A stretch of 64,000 nucleotides of DNA from Brienomyrus brachyistius (lineage: Eukaryota > Chordata > Actinopteri > Osteoglossiformes > Mormyridae), in the NCBI RefSeq assembly GCF_023856365.1, contig NC_064550.1, forward strand, positions 21,205,629 to 21,269,628. Reading direction: 5' to 3'. The position numbers and the translations under genes were made by a program. A model generated the notes under the pieces. The model was not told where the DNA came from, made no database searches, and was given only the letters and a program-made list of their open reading frames with translations. Below, piece after piece: positions 1-14,236 of the stretch. Every line of letters begins with the position of its first letter. Positions within the stretch are counted from its first letter, which is position 1.

Positions 1-496
1 GGGGGGGTTGGGGCAGCAGTTCAACGGCAGACTCTTGGCTCTATTTCTCCATCTTGCGCATCTCATGGGAAAGGTCCAGCCGACACTTGTGGCCGAGATC
101 TTGTGACATTTCCTTGTGCGCATCCCATGGGAACCAGGCAAGGCCGTTGGTGAAGTCACTGAAGCGCGGTCAGTACCGGAAGGTGCCAGAAGCGCTCCAT
201 TGAAACATGGGGGCTGTGGACACGCAGGGATGTAGTGGAGGGGATGGATAAGGCACCACAAAACTCACTCCCTACTACAATGCTTGGTTTTTACCCATAA
301 TCCTCTTGCCCAGATGTGACCCTGCATCCCACTGTGTACACTTTTGTGTATCCAATTAATGATATATATGTTTAAGTAAATACATAACTCTGGTTTTGAT
401 CAATCAGTCCAGCATGCCTGCTACAGTTCCTGTCTTTGGAACACAGACTCCTTTGAATTCATTATTGAATTCATTTAAATTTCAATCCTCAACCCT

Positions 497-517
497 CCCC
501 CCCCCCCCCCCCCCCCC
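497..517 (+). repeat. C homopolymer (21 bp)
   Basis: An uninterrupted run of C near the left edge; a short open frame encoding poly-Pro crosses it and is not considered a gene. Confidence 0.9.
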
Positions 518-1795
518 GACCCTCCACCAGCTTTTTTTTTATGGAGATGTCCACTCTCCTACGGGCTTTGATACTCTTCCGCGGATCTTATCCGGAACTC
601 AGTTTCAGCTGCAGTCCTCGGGCCCATCCCTTGTCTCGCACCTGTCAGAGTTCCCCGTAGGCAGGGTACCGGGTCGCTCCCCTGGGATGGGCCGGGCGGC
701 TCTCCGGATCCTGATTGAACCCCCCCCCTGCCTGGTTCACGTCCCATCCGCAAAGATGCGCATCTGTCTACCTGTCACCATCCTCCTTTTTAATTGCCCA
801 GTTCCGTTGGCTTAATGCTCGCAGGCAGCACAAAGCCGCCCCTCCCCCCACGATACCGTCTGCCAACATCTGATGCCCCCCCCAGTACAGATAGAGGTCA
901 GGGTGTCTCCTCACTGACGCAGGTTTTATCTGTCAGTTTGAGTTGTGTGAGTTGTATGGGTTCTGCGCATCCCTCCCTCTCCCTTACCTCTGTTTCCCAG
1001 GTAATCGTATCAGCTCGTCCCCTGCTACCCAGCCTCCGTGTTTACCGGAGATCCTGACCGAGATGCACCCTCGTGGGGCCTCGTTTGCTCTGCTTCTGTG
1101 CACCTCTACGCCGGTATCCAGGCTGGCGTTTTGTGTGCCTTCTGAAATAAACAGCGGAGCTAGCCCCCCACTCACCCGGGATAACTGGGAAGAGTACACG
1201 GCTGGGAAAGGGGCCCACTCCGAAGCACTGGCATAGCGGCCACCCCGTTCCCGGGTGCTAATGAGGCTGCAGTAAGCGAGGCGTGAATCTTGGAAGCGGG
1301 ACCCTAACCGTCGGGAAGTCGCCAGCCGGCACACTGGACCCCGGCATGCCAAAGCCAACGGTTAAGCGGATATTTCTGAGATTGCATGCCGGGTCATCCT
1401 GTGGATCGGAGGCCGATGGGGGACGCGGCGTGGGGATGATGGGAATACACAGCTCTGAAATTGCTGTGGTCAGAAGTAGCTGACAGAGCTACCACTGCTC
1501 TTATGTATGTATTCGTTTTTGTATTTTTTATATTGTGTTGTATTTGTATTTTAAAATGTATTCTTAGGGTGTATCGTGATGTATAAAAAAAAATCACGCC
1601 CCCCCGCCACCAGTTTAAACAGAAAAAGTTTTTCATTCAAAATTTAGCTAGGATTCCCGAAGAGGCAAACAAACAATTCCGTGAATTCTTTCCCGGGGTC
1701 GGTACAGCACTCAGTAAGCTCTTTTTTTTTGTCTGTCTGGACCTGTAAACTCGTGCTTCAGTCATCTTCGGAGTCTTTCCCTCCTCGAGCAGGCT

Positions 1796-1821
1796 CCCCC
1801 CCCCCCCCCCCCCCCCCCCCC
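1796..1821 (+). repeat. C homopolymer (26 bp)
   Basis: An uninterrupted run of C followed by ctcagcttcagcagcc. Runs of this length are difficult to sequence, so the exact length may be unreliable. Confidence 0.9.
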
Positions 1822-2703
1822 TCAGCTTCAGCAGCCCCACCTGATCTGCTCATTCCGTCTTGAGACTCGACCGTTTTGTGTAACGGCAAAAGTGCGTTGA
1901 TCTCCGCGAATAGTTTCAGTCCAGGCGAAATGCAACGGACGTCATACGGTGAGTCTGCGGACCCCCTCTTCTCGATTTGGCGCACAGTACGGGCTAAGAC
2001 TCGCCCTCCATTTGGAGGAACGTTACTTCAGTGTCGCCACGGCGACAATTCTTTATGGCGCAAACAATCCCGACACAACCTCTGACGCAGTTGTTTGTTT
2101 GTTCTGTGTGCAGAAACAACAGATTAAATATTTATGAAATATTTGTTATTTGTTTTTGTTTCACGGTGTGAGGTTGTTGTGTGTGGTGCGGTTTCTTTGC
2201 CCCACCTTCACACACCCCATGCCTACGTTTCTGAAAGCCCCCGTCTAATCTGGAACCTGGCTGTAATTGCTTTGCCAGGAGAAACATTAGCTAATAATGT
2301 TATCCAGTTGCCTCGGCCCTCTTTTTAATTGCAAACAGTAACAGGTTATAAAGCGGCTGGCTGAAAGAGAAGGGCGTCACGTTTGTTTGGTTTTTATTTT
2401 AAATCCCTGCCGCGAGCTTACAGCCATCTCCTATGTCCAAGCCCTGTTGCGAGGAGCTCATCTGCCCTACGGTCACGGCTTCGCTCCTTCACCTGTTAAC
2501 ACTTTCTAGACAATTTTGTTCAGGTTTTTCTTTTTATGTCTGGTTCGTAAAAGGATCTGGACGTTGGTGATAAACACTCTAAATTAGTGGAGAATAGCCA
2601 TTATAAAGAAACGCATTTGCCGTCATTCGTGTTAATGATTTTATGTGACTCGTAAAGGGTGATTCGCAGTTATGTGCAGATGGTGGGTGTCTGGGGAAAA
2701 AAA

Positions 2704-2709
<6 letters not shown>

Positions 2710-2737
<28 letters not shown>
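2710..2737 (+). repeat. T homopolymer (28 bp)
   Basis: An uninterrupted T run. It could be the tail of a reverse-oriented retroelement, but no body was recognised beside it. Confidence 0.9.
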
Positions 2738-2741
<4 letters not shown>

Positions 2742-4198
2742 CTTGCCCCCCCACCGTCAAAATTGCAGCACTGCAAACAAGGAAGAAGAAGGGGAAGAAG
2801 AAAAAAAAATGAATTGTCAATTTGTTTGTATTTGTTCTCCGATGAATCGATGACAGTGAGCGGTGTAATCTGCCACGGACACAAACACAGATCTCCTGGC
2901 ACCACCCACCAAACGTATCAAAGCCACCATTAACACTTAGTTTGGTTTTTTTCCCCCTTCCTTATTTTCTTATACCCATTTGGGTGTAAATTTCTGTTCA
3001 TTAAGTATTGAGCACTTCCAGGGGTAAGATTTCCCTTTCAGTGATGTATTTTGGTTAAGAATGACATCATAGGGCTGATGAATCTTTCCTGAATGGGGAA
3101 ATTTCTCTAGGTGATGTCTGGGGGGGGTGTTGTAGCCTGGTCTCCAGGTTACTGGGGTGAAACCAGTCAAAACTCATGAATTAGTACATGTTCTGAAAGA
3201 ATGGGGGGGGGGGGAGTGGAAGTAAACAGTAGCTATAACCCCGGTCACCTGGCGTTCCCCTCAGAGGCTGCAGCCACCAGCCATCCCTGCCACCTTCTCG
3301 TAAAGGTTGTTTCTGATTTGCTCAGTTTTTCACGCTTTGTGGCTCTGCAGCTGCCGGAGAGCTACAGGAGGACCTGTGAATGTATGTGAGTCGGTCTGTG
3401 TTTTGCCCCCAACTGCCTGCAAGACATGGCGGTCTGGGTCAGCGGGGGGGGTCACGCCCCCATCTCTCGATTTAGACGGGCCGTGTCTGTGCCCCCTGGC
3501 CCAATTAAGCTGAGAGCCACAGCTCGCCCAGCCCTGTTCGGGAAAGTCATCCTCGCCCCAAGCTCTGTCGGCGGTAGGCCCTGGTCTGGAGACCCAGACC
3601 GACCTCAGGAAGTTTCATTATTTATTTATGCTTCTCACTATTTTGTTCAGTCCAGGTAATTGCAAATAAATCAACCAGAAAGGCTTCAGCCCATGCGGCA
3701 TTTCTACAGGCCAGCCGTTGCACCAAAGCCGGAAATTCATGGTGAGAACTGACATATAATCATTGGGTTTGAAGACGGCATCATACAGAGGGGCCGGCCC
3801 AAATGTTAGGTAAGACCCTTGGGATTGGAGTGGTTTGAATAGGCGGACAAGGTATACGCACGATATGAAAGGATCCCGCGATATCAGCCGGTGCCGCGCA
3901 GACGGATGTTTTTTTTTTGTCAGGCGTGGCAGATTTCTGTGGCATTTGCTGTTAAAGAGCGCAAACTCGCATGAATCTGGCGTCGGGAGAATTCATCCGG
4001 AGCCTCAAAGGGTACGAGTAAGCGACGCTCCTTTTCTTTAAAGAAAGCCGTCTGCCGATTTGCCGGCGTTTGACGGCTTGTTTGCGGCCGACAGCGTGAG
4101 GCCAAAGGGTTTGGACGTGGGGAAGAAAAACAACGTTAAGCGCGTGGCCTGCTCTAGGTTGAACGGGAGCGTGTAGCCTTTCAGACATTGCTGCGGGG

Positions 4199-4405
4199 GT
4201 GTGGTTTGGTGCAGTGGATTAGGGGGCCATGCTTGCGATCAGATGATCACCAGTTCGAATTCCAGGTTCGGCAGAATGATTTCAACCTTCAACCCCTGAG
4301 CAAAGCCCTTAACCCCCAATTGTTCCAGGCACCGTCTGACTCTGCTCTCTCAAAAATAAATAAATAAAATGTATGTCGATTTGGATAAATAAAGAAACGT
4401 GTTGC
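4199..4405 (+). mobile_element. tRNA-derived SINE
   Basis: Shows a Pol III A-box-like gtggtttggtgcagtgg, a B-box-like agttcgaattcc, the shared core tgagcaaagcccttaaccc, then aaataaataaataaaa and a short tail. The tRNA-like head plus core is typical of fish SINEs. Confidence 0.72.
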
Positions 4406-5489
4406 TGAATTTTGGGGGGAAAATGAACACGTCCTCATAGATTCTTTTTCAAATTTGGCACCCCGTTGCACAAGGAGTGAGTGAATGAGTGTGGGGGTAT
4501 GAGTGTGGGTTATGTATATATTATTTGTGGCGACCAAATGTACCCACAATATGATAAATTGCCTACAGCTTATTAATAGATCGGCCGATAACCTATACTC
4601 ATGTATCGGTATTTGGACCCTTCCTCTTTATGTGCCTGAACTTTCCTCCTCTAGTTACTTATGTTTAAGGTTATGTAGGAGTTAAGGTTGGTTGTCATAG
4701 ATGAGATTAGGTGTGTGTTCATACAATTATGGAGAGTTCGCATAAAGATATGAATGCATGTACTGTGCTTGTGTTGCATCCCAAAACGTGCCAACGGAAC
4801 GGAGTACCTCTTAACACCATGCCTCGTCCCAGTTCAGTCCCCTACCCTTCATTTCAAGCATAATTTAGCCTGTTGTTGCATGGCAAATTGTTGACGGTCT
4901 GCAATTACAATTACGTCTCCATTTTCCCCCCCTCAGTCAGATGTAAACATAGTTTGCTTTCGTTTGGGCTGAAATCCGATCGCTTAATTTCGACGTTGTT
5001 TTTCTGTTAGCTAATTGTAGGTTTCAGGTCTCTCCGCACCAAATCTGCGATTGAGAAATGGGCCGGAGCTTACACCCTCATTATTTCGAGTAGTATTTCA
5101 GGAGTCATTTCGTTCACATACCTCATCCCTTCGACTTGGGATACGGAAGTAATCGTTGAATGTGAAAAGGTGCCCGCGGTTCATGGCTTTCGAATCCTGG
5201 CCAAATGTTGCGGCAGTAATTTAAAAAAAATAACTCTAAAAAGCTGCAAGCGGACCAGTGGACCGTGTGAGTCAGGACCCTGCCAAGATCTTCTCACTGG
5301 CTCTCTCTGGCCTCTCACTGGACACAGACCAATTTAAAAAAAACCGGACTTCGTTCACTGATGGCAACTTCCACCTAACTGTGAATTTGCTCGCTTACTT
5401 TTGATTCCCCTGTTGAACTGTGTTCTATCATTCTTCTTCAAAATAAATAATAATTAACTAGCTGCCCTGCTTTGTCGGTATGGGGTTAC

Positions 5490-5725
5490 ATGTTCTCCCA
5501 CGTTAGCGTCAATTTCCTCCGAATACTCCAGCTTTCTCCCCGCATCTCAAAAAATACGCTTTCAGTTTAATTTGTGACTCACACATACTGTGTGAGTGAG
5601 CGTGCGCCCTGCCATGCACTGACATCCTGTCCAGGTCTGCCGCTGTGCTGTACCCCATATCTTGAGGAATAGGCTCACCTTGACTGGACAGTCATGGATT
5701 AGCAGTGATAAACAATGGCTGATTG
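5490..5725 (+). repeat. Degenerate fish interspersed repeat
   Basis: The order catgttctcccacgttagcg, tttcctccgaatactccag, taatttgtgactc, gtgtgagtgagcgtgcg, ccctgccatgcactgacatc and aggaataggctcacc matches a repeat very common in fish genomes that ends in ggatggatgga-type sequence. The copy is badly mutated and its class is uncertain. Confidence 0.6.
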
Positions 5726-7383
5726 GAGGGAAAGTAACCATCACTGATGACTAATGCCAACTACAGTGATGTCGTCATTACATCCGTCGTATTAATTTTT
5801 TGTTTTTTTGTACAGCACAGTTGTGCCAATGCAGTTATTAGTCATTTACCATCGATGTGCTGAAGTAGGACCCTGGGTGTCAGGAGGCTGCTTGGGACCA
5901 AGCTCAATGTGCAGAAATGTCGACTCGGTAGATTAGGGCCCCCAGGCTATGGGGCTAGCCAGCCGACTCCCAGGATCCGCTTTCAGAACGCTGGGAATTA
6001 GATGAGAGTCACAGTTATTTCCGGACGCGGCGTCTTGGTGCGGTTTTTCACCATCCCCCGGTGCAGCATTGCGTCATTTTCTGATGAAGATTAGCAGGAT
6101 GGAATTAGTCAAATTCGCAAAACCATCGTGTTGCCGGGGATGTTGGAATCATCGCATGCATGTCGGTGTTTTAAATTTGTACCATCAGAACTGGCCTAAA
6201 AAAAAAAATGCTACCTTTTGTGAAGCAAATCAATTTAACTTATTATCAACCTTTGTTTAATACATCAAACGATTCTTGGCCCAGCAGAGTCATTAAAGCT
6301 GAGCTCGGCTCTCGTTGCAGACGACACAAGAAATAATGAATTTCTCTGAACTTGCGGACCCACCCCCCCATGTCCGTTAACAGGTCTTTTGTGGCCCCAT
6401 CAGAAAAACGTGTTATGCTGCCGCCTAGGGAGTTGGGGGGTAATATTGCGCAGGATTATGACGCTAGGTACGCATAGCTACGACGGACTCCTGCCCCACT
6501 CGCAAGCTCGTGAAGCGTAGCCATGGCAACAACGATGCCGTCGTGTGTCCCACGCTTCTCTGAGTGCTAACCCCCTCCCCCAACTGAGAGTGGCCTTTGA
6601 AGTTTTACTTTTCCTCTGGATTTTATTTGTTCCCCGAATGATGCCCCCTGTAGGACTCATATGGCATTACAATGCTGGACTATTCCAAGACAGGAAATAA
6701 TCTCAGTAGCATATAGGTATAACAGATATTTAAAGTTATACAGTTATCAGTGGTATAGTATTCATGTCCAGCTGAATCTGTCTTAAGATCCTTTAATCCT
6801 CTCTAAATCTCTAGCCGTGACGAGGAGGACGTAATTAAGAGAGAGGTCCTCTGAAGTCTGGAGAAACTTTTCAGGAAATAGAAAAAACGCAGTAAAATAG
6901 TTTTCAGTCTGCTCTTAGCTAGATTATCAGCCCGCCGTCGCCAAGATTAACTGGGGGAGATGTCACGTTCGTATACAGTGGGGGCCGTTGCTGGAAATTC
7001 GTTTAGCGGATTAGTTTTCACGGGCGGCTAATCCGCGACTCTCGCGTTCCACCAAGAGTCCGGCCGTAGCCTAGCGACTCAAGGCGCGACCTTCGGTTGT
7101 GATGCTGTCTGCAGTGTGTCTGGCGTGCTCTGTGTGTGTTCATAGAGGGGCAGCCGAGCTGGGACAGCTCAGTTCACCTATACTGATCCAGGTAGCTTCA
7201 GGGAGGCTGGAGCCAGAGATAAGCCCGGGGGGGGGGGGGGTGCAGGCAGGCGGCCAGAGGTATTGAAATTGGGGGGAGGGGTGGGAGTATAGAATGTTCC
7301 AGAACAATGCCTCGGAGTTCTCCTTCACCATTTTTACAGCCACCTAGGGACGATTCTGGTACCTCTTTAAGTTGGGGTTCGGT

Positions 7384-7530
7384 GGCATAATTCATACAGA
7401 GACCCGCCCATTACCATTTATATGTTTTGAGTCTGTGTGTGAGTGATGGGGAATGAGGTACTCCGGGAGCCAATCAGCTTTCAGGTGAGGTCAGAGTCCC
7501 TGTGGCCCCGCCCCTGTATATGCCCCCCCA
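7384..7530 (+). repeat. Dispersed CCAAT/GC-box repeat, copy 1
   Basis: Contains cataattcatacagag, tatgttttgagtc, gccaatcagctttcag and tggccccgcccctgt in the family order. The CCAAT and GC-box motifs are both intact here. The first third is diverged. Confidence 0.8.
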
Positions 7531-8395
7531 GGTGTTTCCATCAGACCTATCGCATCAAGGTATGGGAACGTCAGTTCCCCCAAATATGAGCCTTAATGCC
7601 TTATGTTCTGTCCACGGATGCTCCTCCTTGTGGTCCCTGTCAGGCCTGAACCCCCTTTCAAGCAAAAACGCAGTATCAGAGGTGCGCGGGGAGACCTGTG
7701 GCGGCTGACCTTCCGCGGGGGTGTGTTTCGCTGTTTTTCTCTCGCGGCCATACTGCGCCGCTACGCCCGAAAGCCTGTTTTGCAGCAGCCATGCGTTGGG
7801 GGCCTGGTTAACGATTCGGGGGAGATGGAGCCTTGGGATGCAAACACCAGTGACCTTAATGTAGCTCCCATCTGTTACATTTCTCGGCACTTACTTATCC
7901 CAGGAGATGGACTGGCATTGTTCTCCCTCTTACCTATTAATTAACCGAGCCAGTTTGGAATACTTTTAACCCCGTGAAGACAGTGTGTACTTCGGCCCTT
8001 ATAGGGCCTTTCTTGTCTCAGAAAAAGATCTTTCTTTGGCACCAAAATGGTTGCATGGGCGTCTAAAATTTGGTGTCTGTATATGTCATTTTTTTTCTCC
8101 ACGAAATTTAATACAAAATTACATGATAATATAGTGTCATCTGGCCACAAGTTGTAGGAGTGAGTGCAGAGGTTCAGGGATAAAAGATTTTTGTTCCCAG
8201 GCTGCTGCCCGCAGAGGGAGCGATAAAATCCTCTACTTCGCAAAACATTCACAAAATCACAGATGAAATCAAAGGACAGTAAAAGACAGTAACAAAAATG
8301 TTAATATGGTAAATAAATGGCAGTGCCAAATTTAACTATAAAGGGAAATGGGCTCGCAATACAGCATGGAAACCTGAAGCTACTTGATTGGTTCA

Positions 8396-8540
8396 TATAA
8401 TTCATACAGAGGGGCCAACTTTATCATTAGCCAATGATATGTTTTGAATCGGTGAGTGACAGTGGAGGGGGCACTTTGGGGGCCAATCAGCTTTCATCTG
8501 GGGTCAGCACCCCCTGTGGCCCCACCCCTGTATTCACCCC
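8396..8540 (+). repeat. Dispersed CCAAT/GC-box repeat, copy 2
   Basis: One of the best-preserved copies: ataattcatacagagggg, gccaatgatatgttttgaat, cggtgagtgacag, ggccaatcagctttcat and ggccccacccctgt follow in order. It serves as a reference for the family. Confidence 0.85.
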
Positions 8541-11500
8541 CATTACTGGTGTCTTCAGTGTGTGCTTTGCACATAGGCCTCTTTGTATAAATGTCCTCTC
8601 AGGCTACTCCCAGTGACAGCCTGGGCCAGCTCTTGTCGGGCCTTTGCGGTCCCTTGTGGTACAGCTGTCATACCAGGGGGTCCTGCAGCCAGTCAGGGGA
8701 CTGTGCACCTGTGCAAGTTAGTGAGGATCTTGGAGACCGCACCAAATTTCCTGAGGGAGAGAAGGCACTGCCGTGTAGTGACCAGTCCAGTGTGTCCGCG
8801 ACGTGAAGAGCAAGGAAGTCAGAACTGCTGACGGCGGCCGCTTTCACCTCCTCCGTGCATGAAGTTTCATCATTGTTGGTGACAAGTCCTAACATGGCAA
8901 ACTCGAGGATGGACTTGGAGGTGTCCTTAGCAACACAGTCATGGGACAGGGGGGGGCTGAGCACACATCCCAATAGTCACTGTGCTGGTGTGCTGGAGAG
9001 TGCCTTGATATGCAAGGGAAAGAGCAAAGGGAGTGTGCCCAGGTCTGTCGAGAATTGGCAGGCGAGTGAGTGACTGCAGGTGAGTGAGTGAGCACAGGAA
9101 TAAACAAGCAAAGTAATTGGCTTATATTTTGTCAAAGGTTCCATCTCTCTTATAATAATATTTTTGTGCTTCGAGACATTTAATTTCTTTTCCTTTTTAC
9201 TTCTTCTTGATTTGTGAAGATCTAGGGGAGCTGTTTTTTTTTTTCCTTTTTTATAGACGTTCGTGGATGGAAGTGGGCGGAGGTTGTGTGGTGATCGTGG
9301 TCATGCTAGGGGCGTCAAAGCAGGGGCTTCGTTATTGCTTGGCAATGGGGCTCCATGTCGCGTTCGGTAATGCGCAATCTCAGAACGCTGCCGGAATGCT
9401 TGCTGGGTGGGGGGGGGGCAAGTAGAGATGTCTCCCATGATCCCGCACACCCATCGCCACAGAAACGGGGTCCACCGATTATCATGCCGGCCGAGTTCCG
9501 CGGGGATGCCCACGTGGCTCCATTTCTCTCTCCTTCGTGACAGATAACGTCCCTGTCGCCTGTAACCGAATCGCTGTATGCGTATCGCATCCTCAATAGA
9601 TCATACGTGCTGTACTGTATGTCCAACTCTGCTGCTAGGAACTTTGCTGTTTTGTTTATGTATACATCTTCCACCCATTTTTTTGCCGGTTGTTTTTGTT
9701 GGCTTGTCATGATGGTGCAATTTAAATGATTTATCTCCCTTTGAAACAAAGTGTGTGTTGTCAGCTGGGCCAGGGAGTGCCAGCGGGTGGTGGGTGGTGG
9801 CGGGGGGGGCGGGGGGCAGTAAATGAAGGGAATAACATTCGTTTGCATAGAGAAAGCGTATTCAGTGCGTTAATGGACAGTGACCTCTGCTTCTCACTCG
9901 TAATGAATTTTGCTGAGCGATGTCGCCTCTGAATCCAGAAGAAATAGGTCGTAACGTTTATTTAAAAAAAGAAAAAAAAACAACCCCGGACACGAGAAAC
10001 ACTGATAGCAGAAGTGTGGGGAAGAAACCGCGTCGATCTGACGATGATTTGTGATCACGGGGCTCGTGCCGCTCCAGGCCGTCCTTCCCTTCTCTGGATG
10101 TTTTTGGCCCCAGAAATTTCCCAGAGAGTTGGCGAACCTGGGTGCTTTATCGTAAAGGCCGGTCTAATGAAATTTGTTTTGATGTAGACAAATCGGGCCG
10201 GGAAGAAGCACCATTGTTTTAGGCCAAGGGTTTGTTTTCTGGCCAGTTAAGCAGTAAATCTTTTCTGCCCCCCCCCCCCCCCACCCACCCCCAGTCCATG
10301 CATGGAAACAGGAGATCGTTGCCTATGACCATTAGTACTTAGGACTTGCAGAAGATAAGACGTTTGTGTCATTGTGTGTGTCGGTGGGGGCGGGTGATTC
10401 ACTTGGGTTCTTCAGCCTAAGCACATTCCTTTTTTTTCGTGCTGGCAAAGCACTGTCATGAGTTTCAGTTATGAGTTATTTTTGATAATTGGCTACTTTA
10501 TTCATGTATTCATATATTCCTTCTCTTGCAATTCTCCTGTGAAATACAACATATACTGAATATCATTTCTCAGGTATGTATCTAAACGACTAGATGAACG
10601 AATTTCTATGCGAAAGTTGCTGCTTCCTTGTGGGGAATCTCACCTGCAGTCAAAGCCCCCCAACCAACTTCACACCTAAATCTGCACCGCAAGCCACTGT
10701 GTTGTTATATTCAAACAGTCTCTCACAGCGACTCCACACTGTCAGGGAGCAGGGAGGTCTGCAAATGTGACTTTTTCTGCCAGCTTTCCCAGTTCTACCG
10801 TTAGTTCATTTGTTTGTTTGGTCTGTTTTCTGTTTTATTTAAAGGTAGACAGGCCAGGATGGATGTACCGACATCCATGCTGCGGCATCCGTGATCCTTT
10901 ACGTATCCCCTGCACGATTTCAATCCGTACCTCCACTTTTATGTATTTCTCGAATGTCACTGGAAAACTTGCTGCTTTCGTTCTGTGGTTCCCAGTGTCC
11001 TGTGTTCATTATGCGTCCATCAGTGCTTGCATTCGATTTGGATCGAATTCCGCCAAGGCTAAGCTAAATTAGCATGTCATGCGCCAGGCTACTGTATAAG
11101 TGTCCGCATAAATATTGCAACATAAGGATTTGGACTGATCCTCTGGGTGATGTGTGTCCTGAATGATGGTCGGTGTGAAGTGATTTCATGCTGCGATCTG
11201 TCGCAAGGCACCGGGATCGAAAATTAATTCGGCGTCTCTGAAGCATGTGTCAACCCTCCTGAGTTTGTTGAGTATAGTCAGGTTGTCTCTGTTGTGGTCC
11301 GTATGCTAGACGGCCCTGTTTAGCTTGCCGAGTGCAGTCTGGTCCTCTCTGTTCCTGTCGTTGTCCTGGATGTCTTTGAATCTAGACCCTCCAGAGTCTT
11401 TGTAGTTCGGTATCCATGACTCCTGTGAGGCTCCGCGGCTTCGACTGTCCCCCGCGTTCTTTCCGCAAAGCTATTGCCCGAGCTATCAAGCAAACCCCGT

Positions 11501-14094
11501 GGTCAGGAGAATATACATCGGGGAAGAAAATTCTCTCTTGGATTCACTCTCAAGCCGGCATGATTCTCTTGATCTTTTATTCCCCTGTAAGCTTCTCTGC
11601 CTTACAGTGGGACTTGTCCAAAAATCGTCCTTTCTTTAGCACGACTTACATTTAAGATGTGGAATCCATTGCGTCAATGCCACAGTGCGGTACCCCTCTG
11701 AGCTCTGCTTGGTGGGAGACACACTGTTAATAAACGACGGTCCCTTTTGAGCAGTTAGTGAAAGGCCTGCATATTTTTTTTCTCTTTTTTTGCATCTTTT
11801 CAGCCCTTAGCCAACTCTTCATAGCACTAAATTTAGAGCAGTTCTAGCAGAGTTCCCTCTACAAGATCCTTACAGTATTTATAAGCTATGTAATGCTTAT
11901 GCTATGTTATGCATTGCTAGTCCTATAAAGCTCTTTTGAAGATGCTTTCTGCATAGAGTTTTACTTGACAGTTTATGCTCGTCAGTGACTTATGAATGTT
12001 TGTGTAGTAGCGAGCAGTTTGCGTACATGAATAAGAGAGAGACCAAACTGGTTTAGGCACTTTCTTCAGGAAGAATATTGGGTGACCCTCCCCTGTCATG
12101 TTAGCTAATGTTATGCAGTTGATATACCTATGTCCTCGTTACTCAAGACCTTCTTCCCGCTCCAACCATGCCTTAATTACCTTAAACTTAATTGAATCTT
12201 GTGGTTGAGGCACTAATTCATTACCTGCCAAGCTAGCCAAATATATTGGCAACAAACCCAACAAAGTTCCACACGGATGAGGTGTCTGTCAAAAGTTTAG
12301 GTAAACTTCTTGGATGGAATCCCACATGGTGAACTTTTGCAGCATTATCTGTATACGGTGAAAACATGGTCTGGGCTGTACATTGAATTTTTATGTGTTA
12401 TCGAATCATGCCCTTTGGGCAAGGTTTACTTCAGGCATATGATGTATATTGTCAGCGGGGCTACTAATCGAAGTTCACACAGAGCATGAAGTGTGTAGCT
12501 ACCAACACTTGCTTCCAGCAGTCAGAGGCTTTTAATCCGGCGCTGATAAATTGGAATCAGCCTTTCCGAATTGTGAACATAACTTACGAACAAATTCTTT
12601 AGTGTGTTATTACCGAAATTTACTATTTATAATAAACTTTCAGGCGAAGCACATTTTATTTTATTCATTTAACTAAGGAGTATTTTGTGTATTTTTCTTT
12701 ATTTGTTAATGAGTGAGAGTTCCTTGTTGGTTTACCATGCATCGCTGCCACCTTTGCTCCAAAATGACATTTTGAGTCTCTAGATGGTGAACTGGATGCA
12801 AAATGTAAATTAATGTGTGCTGAAATGAATATTTGCATAAAATTAAAATATGAGCTAGAAGTTGGCCTCGGTTCAGGCCCGCGAAATTAGCTAACGAGTA
12901 GTTTAATAAATAGTCATCTCTGTTTTATAAAGCCGCGGTGGGTTGCCATGGCTCCGAGTTTCGGGTCGCTTCATTGGTGTGTTATCCCCCCGCGGCATCT
13001 TGGATTTAGCTAGCAGATTCGGGGCCGGTCTGAAGTTAGCTGTTGTATGCTGGAGAAGCAGAACAGGTGTTGCTCTGCAGTACTTTGCGAGTATCTCTAA
13101 ATCTTTGCTTTGTTGTAGGCAGGATGGTCGTCGTATTTTTCTCCTATTCCTTTTTTCATACGTTGGCCTGCCTTGTCATGCAGTCCTTTTTTGTGAGACC
13201 ACCCCATATACTCCCCCCATCCCTTCTTCTGCTGCTTGTTGTTGTGGTTGTCATAGTAACTCATTTTGATTTGTGACCGTGGTGCAAATCGAAAAAAAAT
13301 GTAAATCATCCCCAGTCCTGCCTCTCCCCTCATTACTCTCCCCCCTCCCATTTATTAGGCAATATTCTCATCAAACGTCCTTCCTTCCTGCCCGGGCGTC
13401 CTGCCTGCCACGTTGACGGGCTAATTCTGAAGACGTGAAAATAAAGCAAAATCAATTAAGATCATCTTAGTGCCTCGGAAACTCAAACGAAGGGCTCTGC
13501 ATTCGCGGTTCCGGCGTCGGGGATGAGAGGTCCCTGACATCGCCCCGCATGCGAGTGGGAGGTGGGGGTGCAGTATGTTTGTCAAACATTTTTCCACGGA
13601 TACCAAACAAATCAAGCCAGCTTGCTAAGGATGTATCCATCACAGTCGGGCTCACTATCTCGCCTGGAGCCATAACTGATTGATAGCTGAGATATCCGTG
13701 TGTTGGGGTGGCACAGGGTGTGGAGGGAGGGGGTGCGAGAATAAGAAAGGGTAGTGGATAAAAATAGTGGTCCCTCATTATAAAGGTGGATACGGGAGAC
13801 AAAGGAGCTCTACCCCCACCCTCTTCACACTCAAAGGCAGGTGTCTGACAGGTATCGGAGAGAGCCCCCACCCCCGCGATAAGACATTGAAATAGCAAAC
13901 AAATTGAGGGAAGCGTTTTCTGTGGTTTCCCATGATTGGTAGCGTAGCTGATGGATGTTCTTTCCCAGGGATGCCGCTGTGGAATTTGCCAGCTAAGGAC
14001 TGACGATGCTGCAGAGAAGTGAGAGGCAGGGGAGGGTACTGGGGGGGGCAGGACTGGTGAACTTGCAGAAGGTGTGGGGCAGGATTTTTTAAGG

Positions 14095-14236
14095 TCGGGT
14101 ATATAAGAGGGACCATAATTTATACCTTATGGTATATACCTTATCATTAGCCAGTAATATGCTTTGAATCAGTGAGTGATAGGGGAGGGGGCCCTCTGGG
14201 TTCCAATCAGCTTTCAGCTGGGGCCATTGTCCCCTA
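14095..14236 (+). repeat. Dispersed CCAAT/GC-box repeat, copy 3
   Basis: Carries ccataattt, atcattagcc, gctttgaatcagtgagtgat and ccaatcagctttcagctg. A local duplication of tataccttat replaces the cagaggggcc part. The GC-box end is lost or diverged. Confidence 0.8.

Noticed and set aside
4240..4275. Possible tRNA gene from the B-box-like agttcgaattcc
   Set aside because: No complete cloverleaf with acceptor pairing; the tail and core identify it as a SINE.
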